The position numbers and the translations under genes are program-made. Shown one piece after another: positions 36,334 to 44,647 of a stretch of DNA of 64,000 nt (position 1 is its first letter; every line of letters starts with the position of its first letter). Under the pieces are notes generated by a model. That model ran no database searches and was not told where the DNA came from. It saw only the letters and a list, made by a program, of their open reading frames with translations. Source of the DNA: an uncultured Maribacter sp. (GTDB lineage: Bacteria; Bacteroidota; Bacteroidia; Flavobacteriales; Flavobacteriaceae); the NCBI RefSeq assembly GCF_947500985.1, contig NZ_CANMTX010000003.1, positions 124,001 to 188,000 on the forward strand, written 5' to 3'.

Positions 36334-38382
36334 ATGAAGCAAAAATTAGTCATATTTCTTTTATTTTTGATGGTTTCCATAACTGGCTTTTCCCAGTTGA
36401 GCGACCTTCACTATTTACCACCGCTAAAACAAGGTGGCAATAATCAAGCTGTTACCCAACAGAGCATTTATTTATCTACCCCAGAAACTACTGCGTTTAC
36501 GATAAATGTTTATCAAGGTACATCTACCACACTTTACACCACAACATCTTTATCTAAAACTACACCTCAAGAAATAGGTTTAGCAAATGGCGATAATAAC
36601 ATTACCATGATGGTCAATGATAGTACCGGTGTTGTGCTTACCAATGGAGGTTTACGATTAGAAGCACCAGGCGGTGAAAAATTTTATGTAAACTATAGAG
36701 GTAGATCCGGCTCACAAGCAACGTCACTTACCAGTAAAGGAAGGCAGGCGATGGGAAATCATTTTAAGTGGGGAGGAACTCCAAATAAAGGTACTCAAGC
36801 GAGTTTAACAAATTCACTAGGTATAATGGCTACTGAAGATGGCACTACAGTAACGGTTTCAGGATATGATCCAGATTGTGAGTTTAGATTAGGTAATGAT
36901 AGAGATGGTATAACAGCCGATTCTTATACCATAAATTTAGATGCAAATGAATCTTTTGTATTTGAAGCTTATGTTGCAGAAACTCCTGCAAATGCAGATG
37001 GTTGGTTAGGTGCAGATGTTATTTCCAACAATCCCATTGTTATAAGTAACGGTGGTCTTAACACTAGTGCAAGAGTAGGTTACTCAGGTAGAGATGCGGC
37101 AATTGATCAACCTGTACCCCAAAACAAACTTGGTAAAGAATACGTTTTTATAAGAGGTAACGGTACAAGTGAAACAGAAATACCTATCATTATAGGTACA
37201 CAAAACGGAACAGCAATTTATGTGAATGGTTCTACCACGCCAATAGCAACCATTAACGATGGCGATTATTTTGAAATACCTGAGAGTAATTACTCTGTTT
37301 CTTCAGCTGGTGGTAATATGTATGTAACCACCTCTAAAGATGCGTATGCCTATCAATTAATGGCAGGTGCAAGTGCAATTTACACGCAAGGCTTAAACTT
37401 TATTGCTCCCGTAAACTGTTTGTTACCAGATACGGTAGATAATATTACACATATAGAAGATGCAGCCGGGATTACAATGACAGGCGGCGTAACTTTAATT
37501 GCCTCGACCTCAACACCAGATGCCAATATTACAGTTGAGGATGGCAGCGGTCCGGTAACCCTCCCCGCCTCTTCTGCAGTGGCAGGAACAACCCTATGGA
37601 AAACATACTATGTTGCAAATTTAACAGGAGATGTAACGGTAGAATCAACAGGACCGATAGCTGTAGGTTTTATAGGTTTTAGTGGCGCAAGAGGTATTGC
37701 CGGCTATTTTTCAGGTTTTGATACTGTACCAGAAATTGATCTTCAGGTTACAGGAGGTGGTTGTCTGCCAACCGCTGAAGTTGAAGTTATTGACCCTAAT
37801 TTTGATGATTATCAATGGTTTGAAAACGGAGTGTTAATTGCTGGTGCAAATAGCGCTACCTATTCACCAACACAAGCTGGCGATTATTACGTACGAGTTA
37901 CAAAAGGAGGTTGTACTTACGATTCTCAACCATTAACCGCTTATTATTGTGACCCAGATGTGGTCATAAAAAAAGTGGCTGACAAGAACACCGTTAACGA
38001 TGGCGAAACAGTAACTTTTACTATTACGGTAGAAAGTTATGGTATAAATTCAGTTTCTAATCTTGTGATTACAGATGTTTTACCTGACGGTATTTCATTA
38101 ATATCATCATCAGTTTCAAAAGGGAGTTTTTCTTATCCGGAATGGTCTGTGGGTGGTATGGACAGCGGAGATTTAGAAACCTTGACTTTAGTAACACGGG
38201 CAACCTTACCAGATGTAAACACATCAACAGCCACATACACCAATAATATTAGTAATTCTCAAGATCAAACCGATACTAATATTACTACGGATGACCCATC
38301 AGAAACGATAACAGTCAATTTTAATACCCCTACAACAGTCATCACTAACAGAAGAATTACGTTCAGAGCAACAGCAAATTAA
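36334..38382 (+). CDS. Secreted paralogue of the adhesin N-terminus (IgGFc-binding-like plus DUF11), no sorting domain
   Basis: This 682-residue exported protein has a signal peptide ending near GFSQ (21). It aligns from end to end with the first 670 residues of the giant adhesin. Both begin QLSDLHYLPP and share GGEKFYVNYRG, KGRQAMG, FKWGG, LGIMATEDGTTV, GYFSGFDTVPE and the Ig-like YDSQ segment. A DUF11 module follows (about 555-660; IKKVADKNTVNDGETVTFTI). It then stops with NRRITFRATAN, with no CHU_C domain and no SprB repeats. It is likely secreted but, lacking a type B sorting domain, may stay in the periplasm, use a different signal, or bind the adhesin. It clearly arose by duplication. 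Confidence 0.85.
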   Translation: MKQKLVIFLLFLMVSITGFSQLSDLHYLPPLKQGGNNQAVTQQSIYLSTPETTAFTINVYQGTSTTLYTTTSLSKTTPQEIGLANGDNNITMMVNDSTGVVLTNGGLRLEAPGGEKFYVNYRGRSGSQATSLTSKGRQAMGNHFKWGGTPNKGTQASLTNSLGIMATEDGTTVTVSGYDPDCEFRLGNDRDGITADSYTINLDANESFVFEAYVAETPANADGWLGADVISNNPIVISNGGLNTSARVGYSGRDAAIDQPVPQNKLGKEYVFIRGNGTSETEIPIIIGTQNGTAIYVNGSTTPIATINDGDYFEIPESNYSVSSAGGNMYVTTSKDAYAYQLMAGASAIYTQGLNFIAPVNCLLPDTVDNITHIEDAAGITMTGGVTLIASTSTPDANITVEDGSGPVTLPASSAVAGTTLWKTYYVANLTGDVTVESTGPIAVGFIGFSGARGIAGYFSGFDTVPEIDLQVTGGGCLPTAEVEVIDPNFDDYQWFENGVLIAGANSATYSPTQAGDYYVRVTKGGCTYDSQPLTAYYCDPDVVIKKVADKNTVNDGETVTFTITVESYGINSVSNLVITDVLPDGISLISSSVSKGSFSYPEWSVGGMDSGDLETLTLVTRATLPDVNTSTATYTNNISNSQDQTDTNITTDDPSETITVNFNTPTTVITNRRITFRATAN

Positions 38383-38399
38383 TTTCTTTTGTAACATTC

Positions 38400-38423
38400 C
38401 GTCAAGTATATCGTCAAGTATAT
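38400..38423 (+). repeat. 12-bp tandem direct repeat upstream of the ABC gene
   Basis: CGTCAAGTATAT occurs twice without a gap, 25 bases before the GTG start of the ABC ATPase. A similar string, CTTGACGT, just before the start is partly its inverse (CGTCAAG). It could be an operator or a replication slip. Confidence 0.6.
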
Positions 38424-38448
38424 GTAACCAATCAAAAAAACACTTGAC

Positions 38449-39351
38449 GTGAGTAATATTTTAACAGTCAATCATCTTACTAAAAAGTTCGGGCATCTTA
38501 CTGCAGTAAAAGATTTATCGTTTACTATTGAGAAAGGTAATGTTTACGGAATTTTAGGCCCTAACGGTAGCGGTAAATCAACAACCCTTGGTATTGTATT
38601 AAACGTAGTCAATAAAACCAGTGGAGATTTCGCATGGTTTAACGGCGAGTCTTCAACACATGAAGCATTGAAAAAAGTAGGTGCCATAATCGAGCGTCCA
38701 AACTTTTATCCATACATGACCGCTTTGCAAAACTTAAAATTAGTTTGCAAAATCAAAGATGTATCAAAAGAAAAAATTGAAGAAAAGCTAGACTTAGTCG
38801 GACTCCTAGATAGAAAAAACAGCAAATTCAGGACTTTCTCCCTAGGGATGAAACAGCGGTTAGCTATTGCCTCTGCCCTATTGAACGATCCAGAAATTTT
38901 AATCTTAGATGAGCCTACCAATGGTCTAGACCCTCAAGGAATTCATCAGATTAGGGAAATCATAAAGACTATTGCCGCCAAAGGAACAACAATTCTATTG
39001 GCATCTCATTTATTAGATGAGGTTGAAAAAGTATGCTCTCATGTGGTCATCTTAAGAAAAGGAGAAAAATTATATTCTGGCAGAGTTGATAGCCTACAAG
39101 CAAGTTTCGGCTTTTTCGAATTAAAATCTGACGACCTAGAAAAACTGACATCATATTTGAGCACTAATGATCATTTTGGTAGTATAAAACAAGAAAATGG
39201 TTTGGTCACTGCAATTTTAACTTCAGAACTAGATGCACAATCATTGAACAAACTACTTTTTAACAAAGGTATTATCGTATCTCATTTAGTAAAACGAAAA
39301 GAAAGTTTAGAAGAGCAATTTCTTGCCTTAACTAAAAACGCTAACGCCTAA
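38449..39351 (+). CDS. ABC transporter ATP-binding protein
   Basis: This 300-residue ATPase of an ABC-2 type exporter has Walker A GPNGSGKST (37-45), signature SLGMKQR (131-137), Walker B LILDEP (151-156) with D-loop NGLDPQG, and switch His187 in LLASHLLDE. The last 80 residues form the usual regulatory extension. The start is GTG at 38449; no in-frame ATG lies nearby upstream. The permease gene starts 12 bases after it, so the two form one transporter. The family includes antibiotic, lipid and peptide exporters; the substrate is unknown. Location between T9SS surface-protein genes is suggestive but not evidence of a joint role. Confidence 0.92.
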   Translation: MSNILTVNHLTKKFGHLTAVKDLSFTIEKGNVYGILGPNGSGKSTTLGIVLNVVNKTSGDFAWFNGESSTHEALKKVGAIIERPNFYPYMTALQNLKLVCKIKDVSKEKIEEKLDLVGLLDRKNSKFRTFSLGMKQRLAIASALLNDPEILILDEPTNGLDPQGIHQIREIIKTIAAKGTTILLASHLLDEVEKVCSHVVILRKGEKLYSGRVDSLQASFGFFELKSDDLEKLTSYLSTNDHFGSIKQENGLVTAILTSELDAQSLNKLLFNKGIIVSHLVKRKESLEEQFLALTKNANA

Positions 39352-39363
39352 CATACTACCATC

Positions 39364-40197
39364 ATGATACGATTACTTCAAATAGAATTCATAAAACTTT
39401 GGAACAACAGGGCAAGCAAAGTGTTGATTATTTCATACTTCGCGCTTTTAACCTCTATCGCATTGGTAGCGGCTATAAAATTTGATATCGGCCCCATAAA
39501 GTTTCATTTAGCAGATCAGGGTATTTTTAACTTTCCTTATATCTGGCATTTCAACACATTTATCACCGCATTCTTCAAACTATTCTTAGCCATTGTTATT
39601 GTTTCAATGATGTCTAACGAATACAGTAATAAAACTATAAAGCAGAATTTAATTGACGGACTATCAAAAAAAGAATTCATCCTTTCAAAATTCTTGACTG
39701 TTATTACTTTCGCCCTAGTTTCTACCATATTCGTTTTTATAGTTTCTTTAATTTTGGGGCTTGTTTACTCTGATTTTAATGAATTATCTATCATTTTTAC
39801 CGATTTAGAATTCCTTTTAGCCTTTTTTGTAAAACTAACTGGTTTCTTTTCCTTCTGTCTTTTCTTAGGTGTTTTGGTAAAAAGGTCAGCTTTTGCACTT
39901 GGCTTTTTAATTCTATGGCAAGTTTTTGAAGGTATTTTTAGAGGTATCATTCGATGGAAGTTTTTTGATGGCGAAACTACTGATACCATCATGGGTTTTT
40001 TCCCATTACAGGCCATGTTCAATCTTATTAAAGAACCATTCTCTAGATTAGGTGCCGTACAATCTGTTGCAAACCAAATGGGAGAAAAACTCGCATTGGA
40101 CTATTACATACATTGGTATGAAATTGTGATTGTTTTAGCTTGGATTGCCATTTTTATATATGGTTCTTACGCAATTCTAAAAAAACGAGACCTTTAA
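39364..40197 (+). CDS. ABC-2 type transporter permease
   Basis: This 277-residue inner-membrane protein has six hydrophobic segments (about 20-40, 60-85, 105-130, 145-170, 175-195 and 250-270). It starts IRLLQIEFIKLWNNRASKVL, the amphipathic entry helix typical of ABC-2 permeases, and contains SNEYSNKTIKQNLIDGLSKK (79-98), the family's cytoplasmic coupling region. It pairs with the ATPase 12 bases upstream. The substrate is unknown. No obvious terminator follows, only a weak 6-bp hairpin at 40222-40240. Confidence 0.9.
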   Translation: MIRLLQIEFIKLWNNRASKVLIISYFALLTSIALVAAIKFDIGPIKFHLADQGIFNFPYIWHFNTFITAFFKLFLAIVIVSMMSNEYSNKTIKQNLIDGLSKKEFILSKFLTVITFALVSTIFVFIVSLILGLVYSDFNELSIIFTDLEFLLAFFVKLTGFFSFCLFLGVLVKRSAFALGFLILWQVFEGIFRGIIRWKFFDGETTDTIMGFFPLQAMFNLIKEPFSRLGAVQSVANQMGEKLALDYYIHWYEIVIVLAWIAIFIYGSYAILKKRDL

Positions 40198-40293
40198 TTC
40201 ATCTCAAGTACCAGAGCAGTTAATCCTATTTAACAGGATTCTAAAAGTGTAGATTTTCAATTTGTAGTATATTGTATTGTTTAGGAATATGCT

Positions 40294-42060
40294 ATGAAAA
40301 AGAAATGGGACTTAAGAATACCCCAAATACTGGCTGCGCCAATATTTTTAATAGCCCTGTTATTTGGTATTTTAAAAATATCGGCACAAGAATGTCCTGT
40401 TTTAGTTAGTCCTACTGATGGCACCACTTTGGTTCCCGTAGATGCTTCCATTAGTTGGGAAGCTGTAACTGGAGTTCCTGGTTATATCATTTCTCTAGGA
40501 ACGACCCCGGGAGGCAATGATATTTTGAACGAAAGAAATGTAGGCACGGCTACCACTTTCACCCCAGAGACAGGTTTACCTGAGAGTACAGAAATATTTA
40601 TAACCATAACCTTATTCTTTTTCAATCAGCCCAATATAGTTTGTGATAATCAAAGTTTTACGACAGCTGCTTTGAGCGAAGCACCGCAGTGTACAATATC
40701 TACTTTTCCAGCAAACGATGCTAAAAACGTCAATACAGCTACAAATATTTCGTGGGGTTCATCACCAAGTGCTACGGGTTATTTTTTATCCCTTGGAACA
40801 ACACTAAACGGAAGTGAAATTCTTACGAGTACAGATGTTGAAAATTCGCTTAACTACAATCCACCTGCAGATTTACCCGCAGAAACGGAAATCTATATCA
40901 CGTTAATTCCATATAACAGAATTGGCTTGGCAACAGGTTGTAGTTCTACTATGTTTACCACTTCACCAGAAGCTATTCTACCCTTATGTACCACTATGAT
41001 TTCCCCCGTTAACGGAGAAACAAATGTACCGTTGAGTCCGACACTTGAGTGGAACGCTGTACCAGATGCTACAGGTTACAGAGTATCTATAGGCACATCA
41101 CCTTTTGAAACCAATATTCTAGATGACGCCATATTTTTCAAGACATCCACGGTTATTATTGATTTTGAGCCCAACCGTACATTCTTTATTTCTATTTACC
41201 CTTTTAACGAAGCAGGTGAAGCCATTGGTTGTACTCAAGAAACTTTTTCTACAGCACTTGGTTGCGGACCCTATTTTGATCCCGAAAGCGGAGACCTACT
41301 AGTTATAAATCCCGAATTATCCTTCCCTGATTCCGTGTTGATCTGCCTTGGCAACGAATTTAATACTATAACAGCAACGGATGAAGCAGACGGGTACAGA
41401 TGGTTTCAGTTAGATGATAGAGGAAATGAGACTTTACTCTCTACCACTTCAGAAGTATCAATAACGGAAGAGGGTGAATATCTTTACGAAGCCTATGTAA
41501 ACATTGAAGACTCTGGTATATTGTTTGAATGTGCCTCTTCAAAAACATTTAAAGTAGAAATATCACAAGCGCCAGAAATAGATGATGTAAAAGTGCAATT
41601 TAGTGCCAATTCACTCAATTATGAAATAGTTACTTCCAGAAATGGCGATTATGAATATGCGTTAGATAATGTAAACGGACCTTATCAAGATTCTAATCGA
41701 TTTATCAATATTTCGCTACAAAACCACACAGTATATGTCCGTGATAAAGCCGGATGTGGAATTGCCGAACGTTTAGTTGAGCAAGATTTGACGGTGAACG
41801 GTTTCCCTAATTTCTTTACTCCCAATGGAGATGGAATTAATGATTACTGGCAGTTTATACCGCCATTTGCAACAGCTGAAAACAATGTATCTGTAATTTA
41901 TATATTTGATAAGTTCGGGGCACAAATAGCACAAATAGCACCAAATACAAAGGGTTGGAACGGAAATTTAAATGGGAGGCAACTACCAGAATCTGAATAT
42001 TGGTTCAAAGCAGTATCAAACAATAAGCTTTTTAAAGGTCATTTTAGTTTAAAACGCTGA
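40294..42060 (+). CDS. T9SS type B sorting domain protein with three FN3-like repeats
   Basis: This 588-residue secreted protein has a signal peptide ending near ISAQ (32). Three repeats of about 95 residues (34-125, 132-224, 231-320) share the pattern SPxNGxxNVPxxxxxxWxxVPxATGYxxSxGTxPxG, as in fibronectin type III-like domains, with a cysteine at each boundary. An Ig-like region (about 340-430) and a short SprB-like unit (YEYALDNVNGPYQDSN) follow. The CHU_C sorting domain is at 504-588 (FFTPNGDGINDYW to FKGHFSLKR). It is likely attached to or released at the cell surface. The ligand or role is unknown. It lies upstream of a similar T9SS gene with which it shares the C-terminus. Confidence 0.87.
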   Translation: MKKKWDLRIPQILAAPIFLIALLFGILKISAQECPVLVSPTDGTTLVPVDASISWEAVTGVPGYIISLGTTPGGNDILNERNVGTATTFTPETGLPESTEIFITITLFFFNQPNIVCDNQSFTTAALSEAPQCTISTFPANDAKNVNTATNISWGSSPSATGYFLSLGTTLNGSEILTSTDVENSLNYNPPADLPAETEIYITLIPYNRIGLATGCSSTMFTTSPEAILPLCTTMISPVNGETNVPLSPTLEWNAVPDATGYRVSIGTSPFETNILDDAIFFKTSTVIIDFEPNRTFFISIYPFNEAGEAIGCTQETFSTALGCGPYFDPESGDLLVINPELSFPDSVLICLGNEFNTITATDEADGYRWFQLDDRGNETLLSTTSEVSITEEGEYLYEAYVNIEDSGILFECASSKTFKVEISQAPEIDDVKVQFSANSLNYEIVTSRNGDYEYALDNVNGPYQDSNRFINISLQNHTVYVRDKAGCGIAERLVEQDLTVNGFPNFFTPNGDGINDYWQFIPPFATAENNVSVIYIFDKFGAQIAQIAPNTKGWNGNLNGRQLPESEYWFKAVSNNKLFKGHFSLKR

Positions 42061-42149
42061 CCACATGGTTGGCGAATAACAAAACCAAATCAAGTTTCAA
42101 TTCTAAGGGAAATCCAGTAGAAAAACATCATAATTAACTAGTATTTATC

Positions 42150-42173
42150 AACCTTAACAATAAGGTTTTTATT
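42150..42173 (+). terminator. Candidate intrinsic terminator
   Basis: A 7-bp stem (AACCTTA at 42150-42156 with TAAGGTT at 42161-42167) closes a 4-base loop and is followed by TTTATT. It lies about 90 bases after the 40294 gene. Confidence 0.55.
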
Positions 42174-42212
42174 CTTTCTACTATATTCAGTCTCAGAACA
42201 TATTTAGACACT

Positions 42213-44588
42213 ATGAAATTCTATCTTTCCTTTTTTTTAATATTTAGTTATCTATGTGTTTTTTGTCAAGCTAGCGATTGTATCGATGCAGTTGTTGTTT
42301 GCGGCAACAGTACCATTTCAAGTAATGTTAGTGGTTTTGGAACACAAGAATTAGATCCCACAACTAATTCTTGTGTAACCGAAGAATTAAATAGTATTTG
42401 GTTAAGTGTCAACATTGCTGTTACCGGCACACTTGCTTTTACCATACAACCTCAAGATAGCGACCTTGAAGTAGATTATGATTTCTTTATTTTCGGTCCA
42501 GATAACGACTGTCAAAATTTAGAAAGTCCAATTAGATGCTCGACAACCAATCCGCTACAAGCTGGACTAACAAGTAATTTTACAGGACTAAGTGGCACAG
42601 AAACAGATCAAAACGAAGGTCCCGGTGAATTAGGTAATGCCTATGTATCTTCTATACCGGTTACTGCTGGTGAACATTATTATATTCTTATAGATAGACC
42701 TATAGGTGATGGTGGTTTCAATTTAAACTGGACAGGTACTGCTGGTTTTCTACCATCACCAGTAGTTTCAGCACCTCAAGATATTGAGGTTTGCCATAAT
42801 ACCGAAACTACCTTAATTGATTTAACCCAGAAGGAGGCTTCAATTACAAGCACACCGAACGTAAATATATCATACTACACCTCTTACCGTAATGCATTTG
42901 ACGATTTTAATGCAATTATCAATCCTGCAAATTTTTCATATTCAGGATTAAGAAATCGAATTTATGTAAAAGTATCTAACCCAAACGGATGTTTCGAGAT
43001 AGTAGATTTCAGTATAAATTCCTCATCATTTGATACTCCGCCAGAACTTAGCTACAGTAATTGTGACACCGATAATAATGATCAAGCAGATTTTTCAATT
43101 GTTGAAATTACTAAAGATGCAGAAAACGCAATACAGAATAATTCAGATTATGAAGTAAGCCTTCACCTTAATGAAAATGAGGCAATGGCAGGTACAAATG
43201 CGATTACAAACCCTATTTTTAATACTGAAAGCATCATAATTTACGCTCGGGTAACACCAATAATAAATACAATTTGTTATATCACCTACCCTATAACGTT
43301 AACGGTTAACCCATCAGAATTTCCTGCCAACGTAGATTTAATTCAATGTGATATTGATGAGAATTCATTAGATGGTATTACCAGTATCGATTTAGGTCAA
43401 TCTTTTCCTGAAGTTGATGATACTGCAATTTTCTATTACGAAACAGAAGCTGACCGATCTGTAAATAATACCATCACAAACCCTGAATATTATACCAACA
43501 CCGCCCCTTTTAACCACATAGTCTATTTTAAAATTATCTCTGGACAATGTGAGAATCTGGGTCAAATAACAATAAACGTCAACCCTACGATAGTTAATCT
43601 AAATACCATAAGTCCTATTCAATCCTGTGATGATAATTTAGATGATGGCGTGCTAAAAAGTACATTTAATTTAGAAGGCATACGTGAGAACAATTATGCT
43701 AGTTTAGATGTGGTATTTTATGAAAATTTAGAGGATGCTAGCTTAGAGCAAAATCCGCTTGACGGAAATTTTAGAACCACTTCAACCATGTTATATGTTC
43801 GGCTTGAAGCAAATAACCAGTGCCAAGGCGTAGAAGAAATTGAGCTATTAGTAAACCCTATACCAGAGGTGGTTTTAGACGAGAATTATTTAGCATGTAC
43901 AGATGGAGAGCCTTTGGTAATTAGTGCTCCTGCCGGTTTTGATAAATATACTTGGTTTAAAGATAATGGTACAGAATTTTCAGAAATAGGAAATGATGTA
44001 CAACTTTTAGTTAGTGAAGAAGGTAGTTATATTTTAGAGGTAGAAACACAGTATCAAAGCAACGGAGAAACACTGTTCTGTTCTGGCTATACAGATTTTA
44101 CTGTTACCACCTCATCGCCAGTTTTTATTGAAGACATAGACATTCAAGAATCTTTTAATGCGAACACTATAGCAGTAAAAGTTCAAGGTGAAGATGAATA
44201 TGAGTACTCACTCGATGGGGAAAATTACCAAGACGAACCAAAGTTCTACAATGTAGAGGCTGGTTTTTACACCATTTATGCTCGTAACAAAAATGGTTGC
44301 GGTATCGATGAAGAGCAAATATCGGTTATTGGTTTTCCGAAATTCTTCACCCCGAACGGAGATGGCAGTAATGATACCTGGCAACTCATAGGTATTAACG
44401 ATAACGCAAGTAATCAGGTTATTCTCATTTATGACCGCTACGGCAAACTAGTACATCAAATTAATTCTAATTCCGTTGGTTGGGATGGTTCCATGAAAGG
44501 TCAAGCCTTACCAGAGTCTGATTACTGGTTCAAATTTACCCTTGCTGATGGCAAAGATTTTAAAGGTCATTTTTCTTTAAAGCGATAG
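42213..44588 (+). CDS. T9SS type B sorting domain surface protein
   Basis: This 791-residue secreted protein has a signal peptide ending near VFCQA (20). The N-terminal 180 residues (DCIDAVVVCGNSTISSNVSG, then DYDFFIFGPDNDC and GEHYYILIDRP) form a domain common in Flavobacteriia T9SS proteins, with several cysteines. Four or five beta-sandwich repeats of about 85 residues follow, each starting near Y-x-x-C-D-x-D-x-N-D-G (SYSNCDTDNNDQADFS, QCDIDENSLDGI, SCDDNLDDGVLKS). The Ca-binding look of these DxDxxxDG strips is an inference. An Ig-like piece leads to the CHU_C domain at 708-791. The role is unknown; adhesion or matrix is likely. Confidence 0.85.
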   Translation: MKFYLSFFLIFSYLCVFCQASDCIDAVVVCGNSTISSNVSGFGTQELDPTTNSCVTEELNSIWLSVNIAVTGTLAFTIQPQDSDLEVDYDFFIFGPDNDCQNLESPIRCSTTNPLQAGLTSNFTGLSGTETDQNEGPGELGNAYVSSIPVTAGEHYYILIDRPIGDGGFNLNWTGTAGFLPSPVVSAPQDIEVCHNTETTLIDLTQKEASITSTPNVNISYYTSYRNAFDDFNAIINPANFSYSGLRNRIYVKVSNPNGCFEIVDFSINSSSFDTPPELSYSNCDTDNNDQADFSIVEITKDAENAIQNNSDYEVSLHLNENEAMAGTNAITNPIFNTESIIIYARVTPIINTICYITYPITLTVNPSEFPANVDLIQCDIDENSLDGITSIDLGQSFPEVDDTAIFYYETEADRSVNNTITNPEYYTNTAPFNHIVYFKIISGQCENLGQITINVNPTIVNLNTISPIQSCDDNLDDGVLKSTFNLEGIRENNYASLDVVFYENLEDASLEQNPLDGNFRTTSTMLYVRLEANNQCQGVEEIELLVNPIPEVVLDENYLACTDGEPLVISAPAGFDKYTWFKDNGTEFSEIGNDVQLLVSEEGSYILEVETQYQSNGETLFCSGYTDFTVTTSSPVFIEDIDIQESFNANTIAVKVQGEDEYEYSLDGENYQDEPKFYNVEAGFYTIYARNKNGCGIDEEQISVIGFPKFFTPNGDGSNDTWQLIGINDNASNQVILIYDRYGKLVHQINSNSVGWDGSMKGQALPESDYWFKFTLADGKDFKGHFSLKR

Positions 44589-44647
44589 TAGTCACTATTC
44601 TCTTTATTGAACTCTTTTAACTGGCACTTCTTTCGTAATTTTATAGC

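Noticed and set aside
36334-38382. Adhesin paralogue as a fragment caused by a frameshift in a longer gene
   Set aside because: The frame ends with a normal stop after a complete DUF11 module, and no CHU_C or SprB remnant is visible in the 66 bases before the ABC gene.
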